This document shows positions 52,887 to 59,205 of a DNA stretch of 64,000 nt, piece by piece. The DNA comes from a virus. The stretch spans positions 1 to 64,000 of IMG/VR virus record IMGVR_UViG_3300020442_003756; one strand, 5' to 3'. Position 1 is the stretch's first letter; the number at the start of each line of letters is the position of its first letter. The notes below the pieces were generated by a model that saw nothing but the letters and a program-made list of their open reading frames with translations, searched no databases and was not told the DNA's origin. Made by a program: the position numbers and the translations under genes.

Positions 52887-53733
52887 ATATATTGTAAGTA
52901 AATTGATAACCAGAAAAAGAAGCATTAAATTTAGGTATTCTATAATTTTTTAATTCGACTTCAGGTTCAGGTAAAGTATTTCCTAATACAAAAGATTTTG
53001 ATGTCCAAATACCATCACCCGCTGTATGGGAAGTATAATCCTCAACATCTTCTTCTGTCATATCAACAAATGGTAAATAATTTTCATTTTGTTTTCTTAC
53101 CCACCTTACTTGTTCAAATTGATTCATTCTAGGTGCGTAAATATCAAAAGGTAAATGTTCAAGATAAACATCTAAAGCTTTACTTACAGGTAATTGATTT
53201 TTATATAACCATTGAGCCCCTTTTCTATTTAAAATATAGGCATGAGCCGCCCATTGATTAGGCATAAAACGTCTATATGCCCCCCAAGTTGAATTTCCAT
53301 GTAATGGTCTATAATCTCTATCATCAACTAATTTGATTCTTTTATTATATTTACCGAGAAAAATACAACCCCAATTTTTTTCTTCAATTCCATCTCTTAT
53401 TTCTTCAATTGTTTCATAATTAAATACTGAGGTTTTAACTATATCATCTTCAAAAAAACAAGCTGTTTCATCTCCACTATCTAAAAATTGTTTCCAAGCC
53501 ATTCTATGAGATAAAGCACAACAAATAATTCCAACAGTCCACCAACCATTAGGATCAACAACAACAGGAGCTAAATTTTCTTTAATAAATTCTTTATCAT
53601 GTTGATATACTTGTCCATCAAGAGCAGTAACAACAGTTGTATTTTCAGTACCTAATAATTCTAAGGTTCTATCTCTTCTATGTTTATGTCTTTCTAAATT
53701 AATGACATAATTTCTTCCAAATCCTAAATTCAT
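52885..53733 (-). CDS. GT25 glycosyltransferase (collagen galactosyltransferase family)
   Basis: 282 residues. N-terminal Y-V-I-N-L-E-R-H-K-H-R-R-D-R-T opens the GT25 fold; V-G-I-I-C-C-A-L-S-H-R-M-A-W (about 67-80) and C-F-F-E-D-D-I-V (about 91-98) are the conserved core with the acidic metal/sugar site. GT25 includes LPS galactosyltransferases of bacteria and the collagen hydroxylysine galactosyltransferases of animals. It is the third gene of an operon with a class B promoter, so should be made late, with the fibres. A role in glycosylating virion fibres is inferred from this timing. Confidence 0.75.
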   Translation of the reverse strand: MNLGFGRNYVINLERHKHRRDRTLELLGTENTTVVTALDGQVYQHDKEFIKENLAPVVVDPNGWWTVGIICCALSHRMAWKQFLDSGDETACFFEDDIVKTSVFNYETIEEIRDGIEEKNWGCIFLGKYNKRIKLVDDRDYRPLHGNSTWGAYRRFMPNQWAAHAYILNRKGAQWLYKNQLPVSKALDVYLEHLPFDIYAPRMNQFEQVRWVRKQNENYLPFVDMTEEDVEDYTSHTAGDGIWTSKSFVLGNTLPEPEVELKNYRIPKFNASFSGYQFTYNI

Positions 53734-54059
53734 ATTGATTTACTTAATTCTTCTTCCATTTCATCATCCATAAAAGCAGCCCATTTACCTTTGGGGCAGG
53801 ATGAAGACATAGATCTTATTTTTAAAGCTAATATACAACCACAATCTGCACAACAAGGAGCTGTACCAGGCATTGCACAATGATCTCCTTTTCTATCTAT
53901 AAATTCACATCTATCACAAATTGACCATCTTATATCAGCAATTTGCTCAACATCATCTTTAGTGAATACTTTATTTTTAATCCCTTCCGCTATCGCAGGT
54001 AGATTACCAAATGCATTTATTAATTTATTTAGTCTACTCATACTATTTTCATTAACCAA
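53730..54059 (-). CDS. Small zinc-binding protein (109 aa)
   Basis: Eight Cys in the middle: C-D-R-C-E, C-A, C-C-A-D-C-G-C, and C-P-K-G-K-W (about 48-92), giving a double zinc-site pattern; the N-terminal helix contains E-G-I-K-N-K-V-F-T-K-D-D-V. Resembles small DUF6171-like zinc proteins that are often encoded near glycosyltransferases in phages. Overlaps its neighbours by 4 and 22 bases, thus co-translated with the GT25 and methyltransferase. Function not known. Confidence 0.6.
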   Translation of the reverse strand: MVNENSMSRLNKLINAFGNLPAIAEGIKNKVFTKDDVEQIADIRWSICDRCEFIDRKGDHCAMPGTAPCCADCGCILALKIRSMSSSCPKGKWAAFMDDEMEEELSKSI

Positions 54060-54655
54060 CTTTCATCTCCAAAATGGAAAACTTCTTTACCATATGATTT
54101 AATTAAACCCTCTACACCTGGCCAATTATAATCATGACCCGCAATAAAAGAACTATCTTTTAATTTAGGTAGATATAAATCTATATCACTCCTTATATCT
54201 TCTATTTTATGACTTCCATCAATGTAAATAAAGTCTATACTTTTATCTTCAAATTTATCAACAACATTATAACTATAATCACTAATTAATTCAACTTCGG
54301 TTTCTCCTAATTCTTTTCCATTACCATTAAACCATTTTGTATTTTGCCAAAAGTCTGCTTGAACATCTGTCCATATTTTATTATTTATTTCATTCATTCC
54401 TTCTTCACCTTCAAAAGGATCAATACAATATATTTTATCAAAGGCTAAAGAAGAGGCAAATAATAAAGTAGATTCACCACTATAAGAACCAATTTCAATC
54501 ATTTTAGTATTTTCTCTATAAGGGAAAGAAAAATGATGAGCAACAGCACCAATCATATCAATTAAACCAAAAAAGTATCTATTAATTCTAGTTTTTTGAT
54601 TATCCATAACAGTAGGATTCCATTCTATTGGAGGATTAAAACGTGTACTTTTCAT
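54038..54655 (-). CDS. Class I SAM-dependent methyltransferase
   Basis: 205 residues. M-I-E-I-G-S-Y-S-G-E-S-T (about 50-61) is motif I, I-Y-C-I-D-P-F the second, D-F-I-Y-I-D-G-S-H (about 147-155) the third, with F-I-A-G-H-D-Y after it, as in the Methyltransf_24 family (sugar or small-molecule O-methyltransferases). Located with a GT25 protein in a late-promoter operon, so glycan methylation is likely. It reads away from the thioredoxin genes. Confidence 0.7.
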   Translation of the reverse strand: MKSTRFNPPIEWNPTVMDNQKTRINRYFFGLIDMIGAVAHHFSFPYRENTKMIEIGSYSGESTLLFASSLAFDKIYCIDPFEGEEGMNEINNKIWTDVQADFWQNTKWFNGNGKELGETEVELISDYSYNVVDKFEDKSIDFIYIDGSHKIEDIRSDIDLYLPKLKDSSFIAGHDYNWPGVEGLIKSYGKEVFHFGDESWLMKIV

Positions 54656-54670
54656 AAACTTAAATTTATC

Positions 54671-54679
54671 ATAAATATT
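54671..54679 (-). promoter_or_regulatory. Class B promoter (AATATTTAT) of the methyltransferase/GT25 operon
   Basis: TAATATTTATGATAAATTTAAG, 15 bases to the ATG at 54655. It lies back to back with the plus-strand class A promoter 90 bases away, in the only divergent junction of the window. Confidence 0.5.
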
Positions 54680-54764
54680 ACTTCAAACCAAACTCTGTCT
54701 CTCTTATACAATACATCATCCAGCTATACATATATACTATATAACCATAAGATACACAAAATTA

Positions 54765-54796
54765 TTTGGATTGGCAAGGGGTCTTTAGTATATTGT
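54765..54796 (+). promoter_or_regulatory. Plus-strand class A promoter of the thioredoxin operon
   Basis: TTTGG (54765-54769), spacer of 19 nt, TATATTGT (54789-54796), CGTT, ATG at 54801. The only class A promoter on the plus strand, and it keeps the 19-nt spacing. The mRNA should start at the ATG. Confidence 0.6.
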
Positions 54797-54800
54797 CGTT

Positions 54801-55142
54801 ATGCAGAATCAGTATATACACTTGAAAACGGACAATCTTGAGACCATCGTTGAAAACGAAAAGAAGGTCATAGTAATGTTTGGTTCAAGATTTTGTGGTT
54901 GGTGTAGAATTATTTTAGAAAAATACCTAAATAGTTTGGCTTCCCAAAATAGTGATAGTATATTTGTGTATATAGAAGCAGAAGATCAAATGGGAAGGTG
55001 GATATATCCAAAGTCCATGGGATTACTACCTAAAGAACCCGATCAATGGCCTTGGTGGGCATGCTTTAAAGATGGTAAATGTATTGATACCATCTCCACA
55101 TCGGCAGTGTGGGATATAAATAAATGGTTAAATAATTTATAA
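54801..55142 (+). CDS. Thioredoxin-like protein (CGWC)
   Basis: 113 residues with a C-G-W-C active site at 32-35 after V-I-V-M-F-G-S-R-F, the strand and turn of thioredoxin. The cis-Pro loop is not clear (P-K-S-M-G... P-D-Q-W-P-W-W-A). Reduces disulfides in the cytoplasm; in phages it can serve ribonucleotide reductase or DNA polymerase. Leaderless mRNA expected. It is one of only two plus-strand genes in the window. Confidence 0.7.
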   Translation: MQNQYIHLKTDNLETIVENEKKVIVMFGSRFCGWCRIILEKYLNSLASQNSDSIFVYIEAEDQMGRWIYPKSMGLLPKEPDQWPWWACFKDGKCIDTISTSAVWDINKWLNNL

Positions 55143-55146
55143 TATT

Positions 55147-55557
55147 ATGGAATTAATTATTTTTTATGGTTTTGGAGTTATCTCCGTTAGTATTGCTTGG
55201 TTGCTATATAAGGGTGATAAAATAAGCAAACAGAATGATCACATGCTGAGTCGGCTACAACATCACCTAAATATTTCATCTCTCCGAGAAGCAGATTATA
55301 AAGAAAAGCTGGAGGGGATAGAGGCGTATATTGGTGATATTAATTCAGATATGAAGAAAGATTCGTATAATTCAGTATCTAAACAGAATAGGAAGCTGAA
55401 TGAATTAAACAAGGAGCTAGACAGGTTAAAGGAAGTGTTTAGTATGGAGCAAGTTAAATGTGATACGCATTTTAAATCGGTGGAAGCTTCTATTAAAAGA
55501 ACTAGTGATACGTTGGATGCTTTGAGGAATGATCCTAACTTGTTATCTAGATATTAG
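55147..55557 (+). CDS. Membrane-anchored coiled-coil protein (136 aa)
   Basis: N-terminal hydrophobic helix (I-I-F-Y-G-F-G-V-I-S-V-S-I-A-W-L-L-Y, about 4-21), then a long charged helix with heptad pattern. No cleavage site, so the N-terminus is a membrane anchor. Four bases after thioredoxin, same mRNA. It ends in a four-base convergent overlap with the 68-aa gene. Function unknown; resembles the minus-strand 91-aa protein in layout only. Confidence 0.6.
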   Translation: MELIIFYGFGVISVSIAWLLYKGDKISKQNDHMLSRLQHHLNISSLREADYKEKLEGIEAYIGDINSDMKKDSYNSVSKQNRKLNELNKELDRLKEVFSMEQVKCDTHFKSVEASIKRTSDTLDALRNDPNLLSRY

Positions 55558-55760
55558 TATATACTTGGTATATCGCAACCTCTTTTTAAAAGCTCTCTTT
55601 TGATGATGTTGCGTTTTCTAGGCAAAGATTTATAAAGTTTCTGTAATTCGTCTGTGGGGGTTCCTGAAACAGTATAATGTTTCCACGTCCACTGATTAGT
55701 CATACGATTATTCCTATCTCTCTTATATTCTTTAGTACTAGGTTTTAACTTGCTTGGCAT
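55554..55760 (-). CDS. Small basic protein (68 aa)
   Basis: Very basic (P-S-K-L-K-P-S-T-K-E-Y-K-R-D-R-N-N-R; S-L-P-R-K-R-N-I-I-K-R-E-L-L-K-R), so it might bind nucleic acid. No family recognised. Its ATG abuts the stop of a 48-aa gene directly upstream. Confidence 0.55.
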   Translation of the reverse strand: MPSKLKPSTKEYKRDRNNRMTNQWTWKHYTVSGTPTDELQKLYKSLPRKRNIIKRELLKRGCDIPSIY

Positions 55761-55907
55761 TTAAATTGTTCTGAAGCGTCTGGATGAATTCCAATAAACA
55801 CGTGGTGTATTTCCTAAGAATTTCTTACGATCTATACGTGTGTTAAAATCATTTCTTATTTGATTTAACTGGGTATTTCCATTGTCTTGGTTAGGTGTTG
55901 AGTTCAT
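55761..55907 (-). CDS. Very small basic protein (48 aa)
   Basis: A 49-codon frame with ATG at 55907, ending TAA exactly next to the start of the 68-aa gene. Sequence begins M-N-S-T-P-N-Q-D-N-G and ends W-N-S-S-R-R-F-R-T-I; basic C-terminal half. It is preceded by a class A promoter and an AT box, which makes the frame credible despite its size. Function unknown. Confidence 0.5.
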   Translation of the reverse strand: MNSTPNQDNGNTQLNQIRNDFNTRIDRKKFLGNTPRVYWNSSRRFRTI

Positions 55908-55934
55908 AAATTATTTATATAAATATATTTACTA

Positions 55935-55966
55935 TACATATATAGTTCCGGATCAAAATCGCCAAA
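55935..55966 (-). promoter_or_regulatory. Class A promoter of the two small basic genes
   Basis: TTTGG (55966-55962), 19-nt spacer, TATATGTA (55942-55935). An additional TATATTTAT box lies at 55927-55919, 11 bases before the ATG at 55907, so either could be used. Confidence 0.5.
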
Positions 55967-56242
55967 TTGTTATATGAAGTTTCCATTACTTACGTATATA
56001 TTTGTATATACCAATCGATGTGTAAGATCGTGTTCGAGTTATAAATGGCCCCCAACCTTTTTAAGACGTATACACGCATATATGGACATTAGTGCGCGTG
56101 GATTATGTACATAATATGGCGTACGGTATATATATAGAATATGGTAGTAAGTAAGCATACAGGTATAGGTTATAAAGGTGTACCGCCCACATATTTATAC
56201 CGGGGGTTATAAAGCATATAGTAATAAGTATAGATAACAGAA

Positions 56243-56258
56243 GGGCGCGGATGCGCCC
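56243..56258 (-). terminator. Hairpin after the RadA-like gene
   Basis: GGGCGC-(GGAT)-GCGCCC, six GC pairs, read on the minus strand about 48 bases after the stop at 56306. The T-tract after it is poor (TTCTGTTATC), so termination efficiency is uncertain. Confidence 0.45.
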
Positions 56259-56305
56259 CTCTAGGTATTCGGTACCAAGTGAGTACCAATGTAAATAATT
56301 AAAGG

Positions 56306-57100
56306 TTATATTGCCATATTCAATGGCTCGGTAAATAACCACCCGACATGATTCGCGGTATCTAAACTGAAGAATTGCTTATTCATTTCACCACCACGTC
56401 TATTCTTACTAAACCATATCGCTCTACCTCCCTCAGCATTAAACTTCATATGCGCCATAGCAGTAATCATATGTTTAAATCTATTTGAACCAGCGAATTC
56501 ACCACCTTTAGTTACCTGTTGAATAATCATAAAACAAGTATTTTTATTTGATTGGTTTTCACCTTTATTATGTTGCTCAAATATATTAAGTAACTTTGTT
56601 TCAGCATTCTTCATTGTACCACCATGAAAATCTACTACCGCAACTGCTAACTCAGCAAATGAATCTACTAATACTGCATCCCAACCTTCATGTAATATAG
56701 ATTTTAATATAACAAGTGGATCATGCTCAATCCAATCACCCATAAATAAAATAGGCAACTGACCGAATTTAGGGAATCGCTTAACCATTCCAACCATATC
56801 AATTTGGTTCATCTCACCTGATATGAATAATGTTTTATTACCGTTGGATTTTAGGTCTGATAGTATATCTAATAATACAGTTGTTTTACCAACTCCAGGA
56901 TCACCAACGAATGCTACGTTAGTACCTTTCATTAATCCACCTTCACTAGATAATAGATTATCAATTTTCTTATTTGTTTTCATTGGAACGAATAATTCTG
57001 GATTGAATTTGAAATCGTCCATTACCATTGTAGTTGGTTTGAAACGTCTTACAACATTACCACCAATACCTTTGTTTAATTTTACTGTTCTATTTAACAT
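56306..57100 (-). CDS. RadA/Sms-like RecA-fold ATPase
   Basis: 264 residues. Walker A G-D-P-G-V-G-K-T near 68-75; F-I-S-G-E-M as in RadA/DnaB-like families; D-A-V-L-V-D-S-F-A as Walker B; I-I-Q-Q-V-T-K-G-G as the sensor strand; and S-K-N-R-R-G-G near 230, like the K-N-R-F-G motif unique to RadA. The RadA zinc finger and C-terminal Lon-like domain are absent, so it is a bare ATPase core. RadA moves branched DNA in recombination. Its class A promoter suggests early expression; a T4 UvsX-like role is possible. Confidence 0.65.
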   Translation of the reverse strand: MLNRTVKLNKGIGGNVVRRFKPTTMVMDDFKFNPELFVPMKTNKKIDNLLSSEGGLMKGTNVAFVGDPGVGKTTVLLDILSDLKSNGNKTLFISGEMNQIDMVGMVKRFPKFGQLPILFMGDWIEHDPLVILKSILHEGWDAVLVDSFAELAVAVVDFHGGTMKNAETKLLNIFEQHNKGENQSNKNTCFMIIQQVTKGGEFAGSNRFKHMITAMAHMKFNAEGGRAIWFSKNRRGGEMNKQFFSLDTANHVGWLFTEPLNMAI

Positions 57101-57130
57101 AACCTTTATTATTATTAATTATTTACGATG

Positions 57131-57162
57131 TAAATATACGACTATTTCTTGCGGTATCCAAA
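57131..57162 (-). promoter_or_regulatory. Class A promoter of the RadA-like gene
   Basis: TTTGG (57162-57158), 19-nt spacer, TATATTTA (57138-57131). About 30-base A-rich leader TAAATAATTAATAATAATAA then AGGTTATG, almost the same as that of the 96-aa gene. Confidence 0.65.
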
Positions 57163-57180
57163 TATTTCCGCGGAAATGTT
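57161..57180. promoter_or_regulatory. Palindrome at the RadA-like promoter
   Basis: AATATTTCCG facing CGGAAATGTT: a 10+10 inverted repeat with one mismatch, centred on CGCG. It touches the upstream edge of the -33 box, a place where an activator or a repressor could act. Confidence 0.4.
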
Positions 57181-57389
57181 ATGAACAATCGCGGTTCACG
57201 TATATACTTTCGTTTTACTCGAAAGGGTTGGCTGCGCGGAATAAAGGGGTTAACACCCACTTCAAATTATCCTCGGCACTATATATCCAACTTTCCATAC
57301 ATAACTATGTTTTTATATTACAATATTCAAATATTAATAACTAAGGACATACGTAGATCTAAATTCCCACACGTTCACGAATGAATTAT

Positions 57390-57413
57390 AAACGCATCGC
57401 TTAACATGCGTTT
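57390..57413 (-). terminator. Hairpin after the GT4 gene (candidate terminator)
   Basis: AAACGCAT-(8 nt)-ATGCGTTT, an eight-base-pair stem 90 bases after the stop of the glycosyltransferase gene at 57502. On the minus strand no T-tract follows; on the plus strand it is followed by TAAAATG. It may be an RNA processing or binding site rather than a terminator. Confidence 0.35.
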
Positions 57414-57501
57414 TAAAATGTATATTACGTTATTTGCTTACAAAGCTTTCCCAAGCCACGTCATCATTTGAATATAAAACCCAGGCTACTACACACGGAT
57501 T

Positions 57502-58632
57502 CTACAGCGTATTCATTAAGTGTAACCATTCCTCTACTCGTTTTTCCCACGACTGTTCTATAACCCATTTCTTATTATCCACCGTTTGCTTATACCACTT
57601 ATAATGAAACTCCTTATCATCATGACACGAACCATTATCCCTGAATATAACATCCATCATCAATTGCCTCACATCCGAATCTATCCTCCCACTATCAATT
57701 ATATTTCCTCTGCCTATCAACAATGAATCTAAATTACCCGTATTTGTAGAACATATTTTAACTCCACCCATCATCATTTCCAAGGCAGTTATACAATACG
57801 TTTCTGGGTACTTACTAGGATATAACCAATATTCTGCTTTACTAATTTCCCTATACAAGTCATCTGGCGCTAAGGCTCCCTTCCAAGTCACACCATCTTG
57901 CTCATCTGGAACATGACCCCACCTCTCACTATAAGGCGGACAACAAACAACCAAAGTAGCATCTGGTAATCCCTGTTTTATTTGAGGCCACATAGCAAGT
58001 AAATTATCTAACCCTCTATCTGTTGCACTACTATAAATAAACCTATTATTGACCTTATCTTCCTCAATGTATTCCCAATCTCTAGGATCAATAGCATTAT
58101 TCACTACTTGTATATACGTATGATCATTTTGGGGTATGTAGCCAAGAGCTTTGTTCACTTCTTTTTTAATTAAAGGTACTTGCCATTCACTCACACATAT
58201 CATTTTAGTTAATCTCTCATCATGTAATGTTGCTTTTACTTCATCATTACTTAATTTCCCACCTTTATAATACTCATGCCAATATTCATTATGAACCCAA
58301 AATAATGATTTTTTAAAATTTATATTACAATCATCTAAGACTTTCATATAATTAATATAGTTGATAGCTATTACCCAATCAAAATCTACAAACGCAATTG
58401 CATTAACTCCTCTATTATTGCCTTGATTTATTATCACATCATGATGAATGTAAGTTACTTTATTTACATAACAACCTTCAACATCACCTACTACATAAAC
58501 GCTATGTCCTTTCTTAGCTAATTCCTCACTTAGTTTAATAACACAATATTCACTTCCACCTATACCTTGATCAACCCAAGTTTGACTATTCCATTTCGGA
58601 TTAGCATAGCCGACATAAAACATTATTTTCAT
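57502..58632 (-). CDS. GT4-type glycosyltransferase
   Basis: 376 residues. N-terminal G-I-G-G-S-E-Y-C-V-I-K-L-S-E-E-L-A-K-K-G-H-S-V-Y-V-V-G-D is the start of the GT-B, family 4 fold; the middle has V-V-N-N-A-I-D-P-R-D-W, a donor-binding loop (N-G-V/I-D), and P-S-K-Y-P-E-T-Y-C-I-T-A-L-E-M-M-M-G-G, the E-x7-E motif with the catalytic-loop Glu residues. Transfers a sugar from a nucleotide donor. Last gene of the modification operon; overlaps the oxygenase by one base. Confidence 0.8.
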   Translation of the reverse strand: MKIMFYVGYANPKWNSQTWVDQGIGGSEYCVIKLSEELAKKGHSVYVVGDVEGCYVNKVTYIHHDVIINQGNNRGVNAIAFVDFDWVIAINYINYMKVLDDCNINFKKSLFWVHNEYWHEYYKGGKLSNDEVKATLHDERLTKMICVSEWQVPLIKKEVNKALGYIPQNDHTYIQVVNNAIDPRDWEYIEEDKVNNRFIYSSATDRGLDNLLAMWPQIKQGLPDATLVVCCPPYSERWGHVPDEQDGVTWKGALAPDDLYREISKAEYWLYPSKYPETYCITALEMMMGGVKICSTNTGNLDSLLIGRGNIIDSGRIDSDVRQLMMDVIFRDNGSCHDDKEFHYKWYKQTVDNKKWVIEQSWEKRVEEWLHLMNTL

Positions 58633-59204
58633 TACTCTATTGTTATTGTTCCTTCTTTAACTGCTACTAATTCACTTTGCCAAATGTTAATTGCAATAGC
58701 ATATCTAACACCTCTGGTCACTTGTGTTACTCTATGTAAGTGATTACCTGCATTAAATATTACTAATCTATTAAATTTAGCTTCAATTCTTTCTGGTGTA
58801 TTTTCTCTACCTCTGGAGTGTATTTCTAAATAACCACCATCTATATCCATTGGTTTAGGATAAAATACTGTTCCAACTAATGGTGTTAATATTTCACCTC
58901 CATTATTACCACCTGTTCTAGCCCAATGTTCTTCATCCTTATCAAAATGTTGCATTAAATCACTTTGTGGATGTCCATCACCATAAACACCTGTCCAATA
59001 TTCAAAACCAATTAGGTTATTAAGTACCAACTGGGAATTATATCTCCAAATGTATTCAATTAATCGTTTTTTAATTGTATTTGCTTCACTATTCCACCAA
59101 CCATTCCACCACATGAAATTTCCATTTGGTCCAAAGAATGATTCATCGTTATCAATTGCTTCTAATAACGGTTTATCTTTTATAAAATCGTCTATTACTA
59201 TCAT
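58632..59204 (-). CDS. 2OG-Fe(II) oxygenase
   Basis: 190 residues. M-Q-H-F-D-K-D-E gives H-x-D, N-H-L-H-R-V-T-Q-V the distal His, and R-Y-A-I-A-I-N-I-W the Arg of the 2-oxoglutarate pocket, with G-G-Y-L-E-I-H between, as in prolyl/other amino-acid hydroxylases. Trp-rich N-terminal part (M-W-W-N-G-W-W-N). Adjacent to the lysyl-hydroxylase-like fusion gene (one-base gap). Substrate unknown. Confidence 0.7.
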   Translation of the reverse strand: MIVIDDFIKDKPLLEAIDNDESFFGPNGNFMWWNGWWNSEANTIKKRLIEYIWRYNSQLVLNNLIGFEYWTGVYGDGHPQSDLMQHFDKDEEHWARTGGNNGGEILTPLVGTVFYPKPMDIDGGYLEIHSRGRENTPERIEAKFNRLVIFNAGNHLHRVTQVTRGVRYAIAINIWQSELVAVKEGTITIE

Positions 59205-59205
59205 A

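Larger units (their letters stand above)
55908..56305. other. Intergenic region with promoter and hairpin, no gene
   Basis: About 400 bases without a credible gene. The left end holds the class A promoter of the two small basic genes. The middle (55970-56240) is rich in TATATA and alternating purine/pyrimidine tracts (GTACATAATATGGCGTACGG, TATATATATAG) with scattered CG pairs, unlike the coding DNA around it. A hairpin closes the RadA-like gene at the right end. A replication origin or a binding region would fit, but no iteron or DnaA-like box is seen. Confidence 0.4.
57101..57501. other. Intergenic region with promoter, palindrome and hairpin
   Basis: 400 bases between the 3' end of the GT4 gene and the RadA-like gene. 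It holds a class A promoter (57131-57162), a 20-bp palindrome next to its -33 box, and a hairpin at 57390-57413. I see no credible gene: a short plus-strand frame at 57181-57384 lacks a promoter and typical composition. Confidence 0.5.

Noticed and set aside
56103-56342. 79-codon minus-strand frame with hydrophobic middle
   Set aside because: It overlaps the end of the RadA-like gene by 37 bases and runs through the GC hairpin; no promoter or leader of its own. A real small membrane protein is not excluded.
57181-57384. 67-codon plus-strand frame between GT4 and RadA-like genes
   Set aside because: No class A or B promoter, composition unlike the other genes, and it covers the hairpin at its end.
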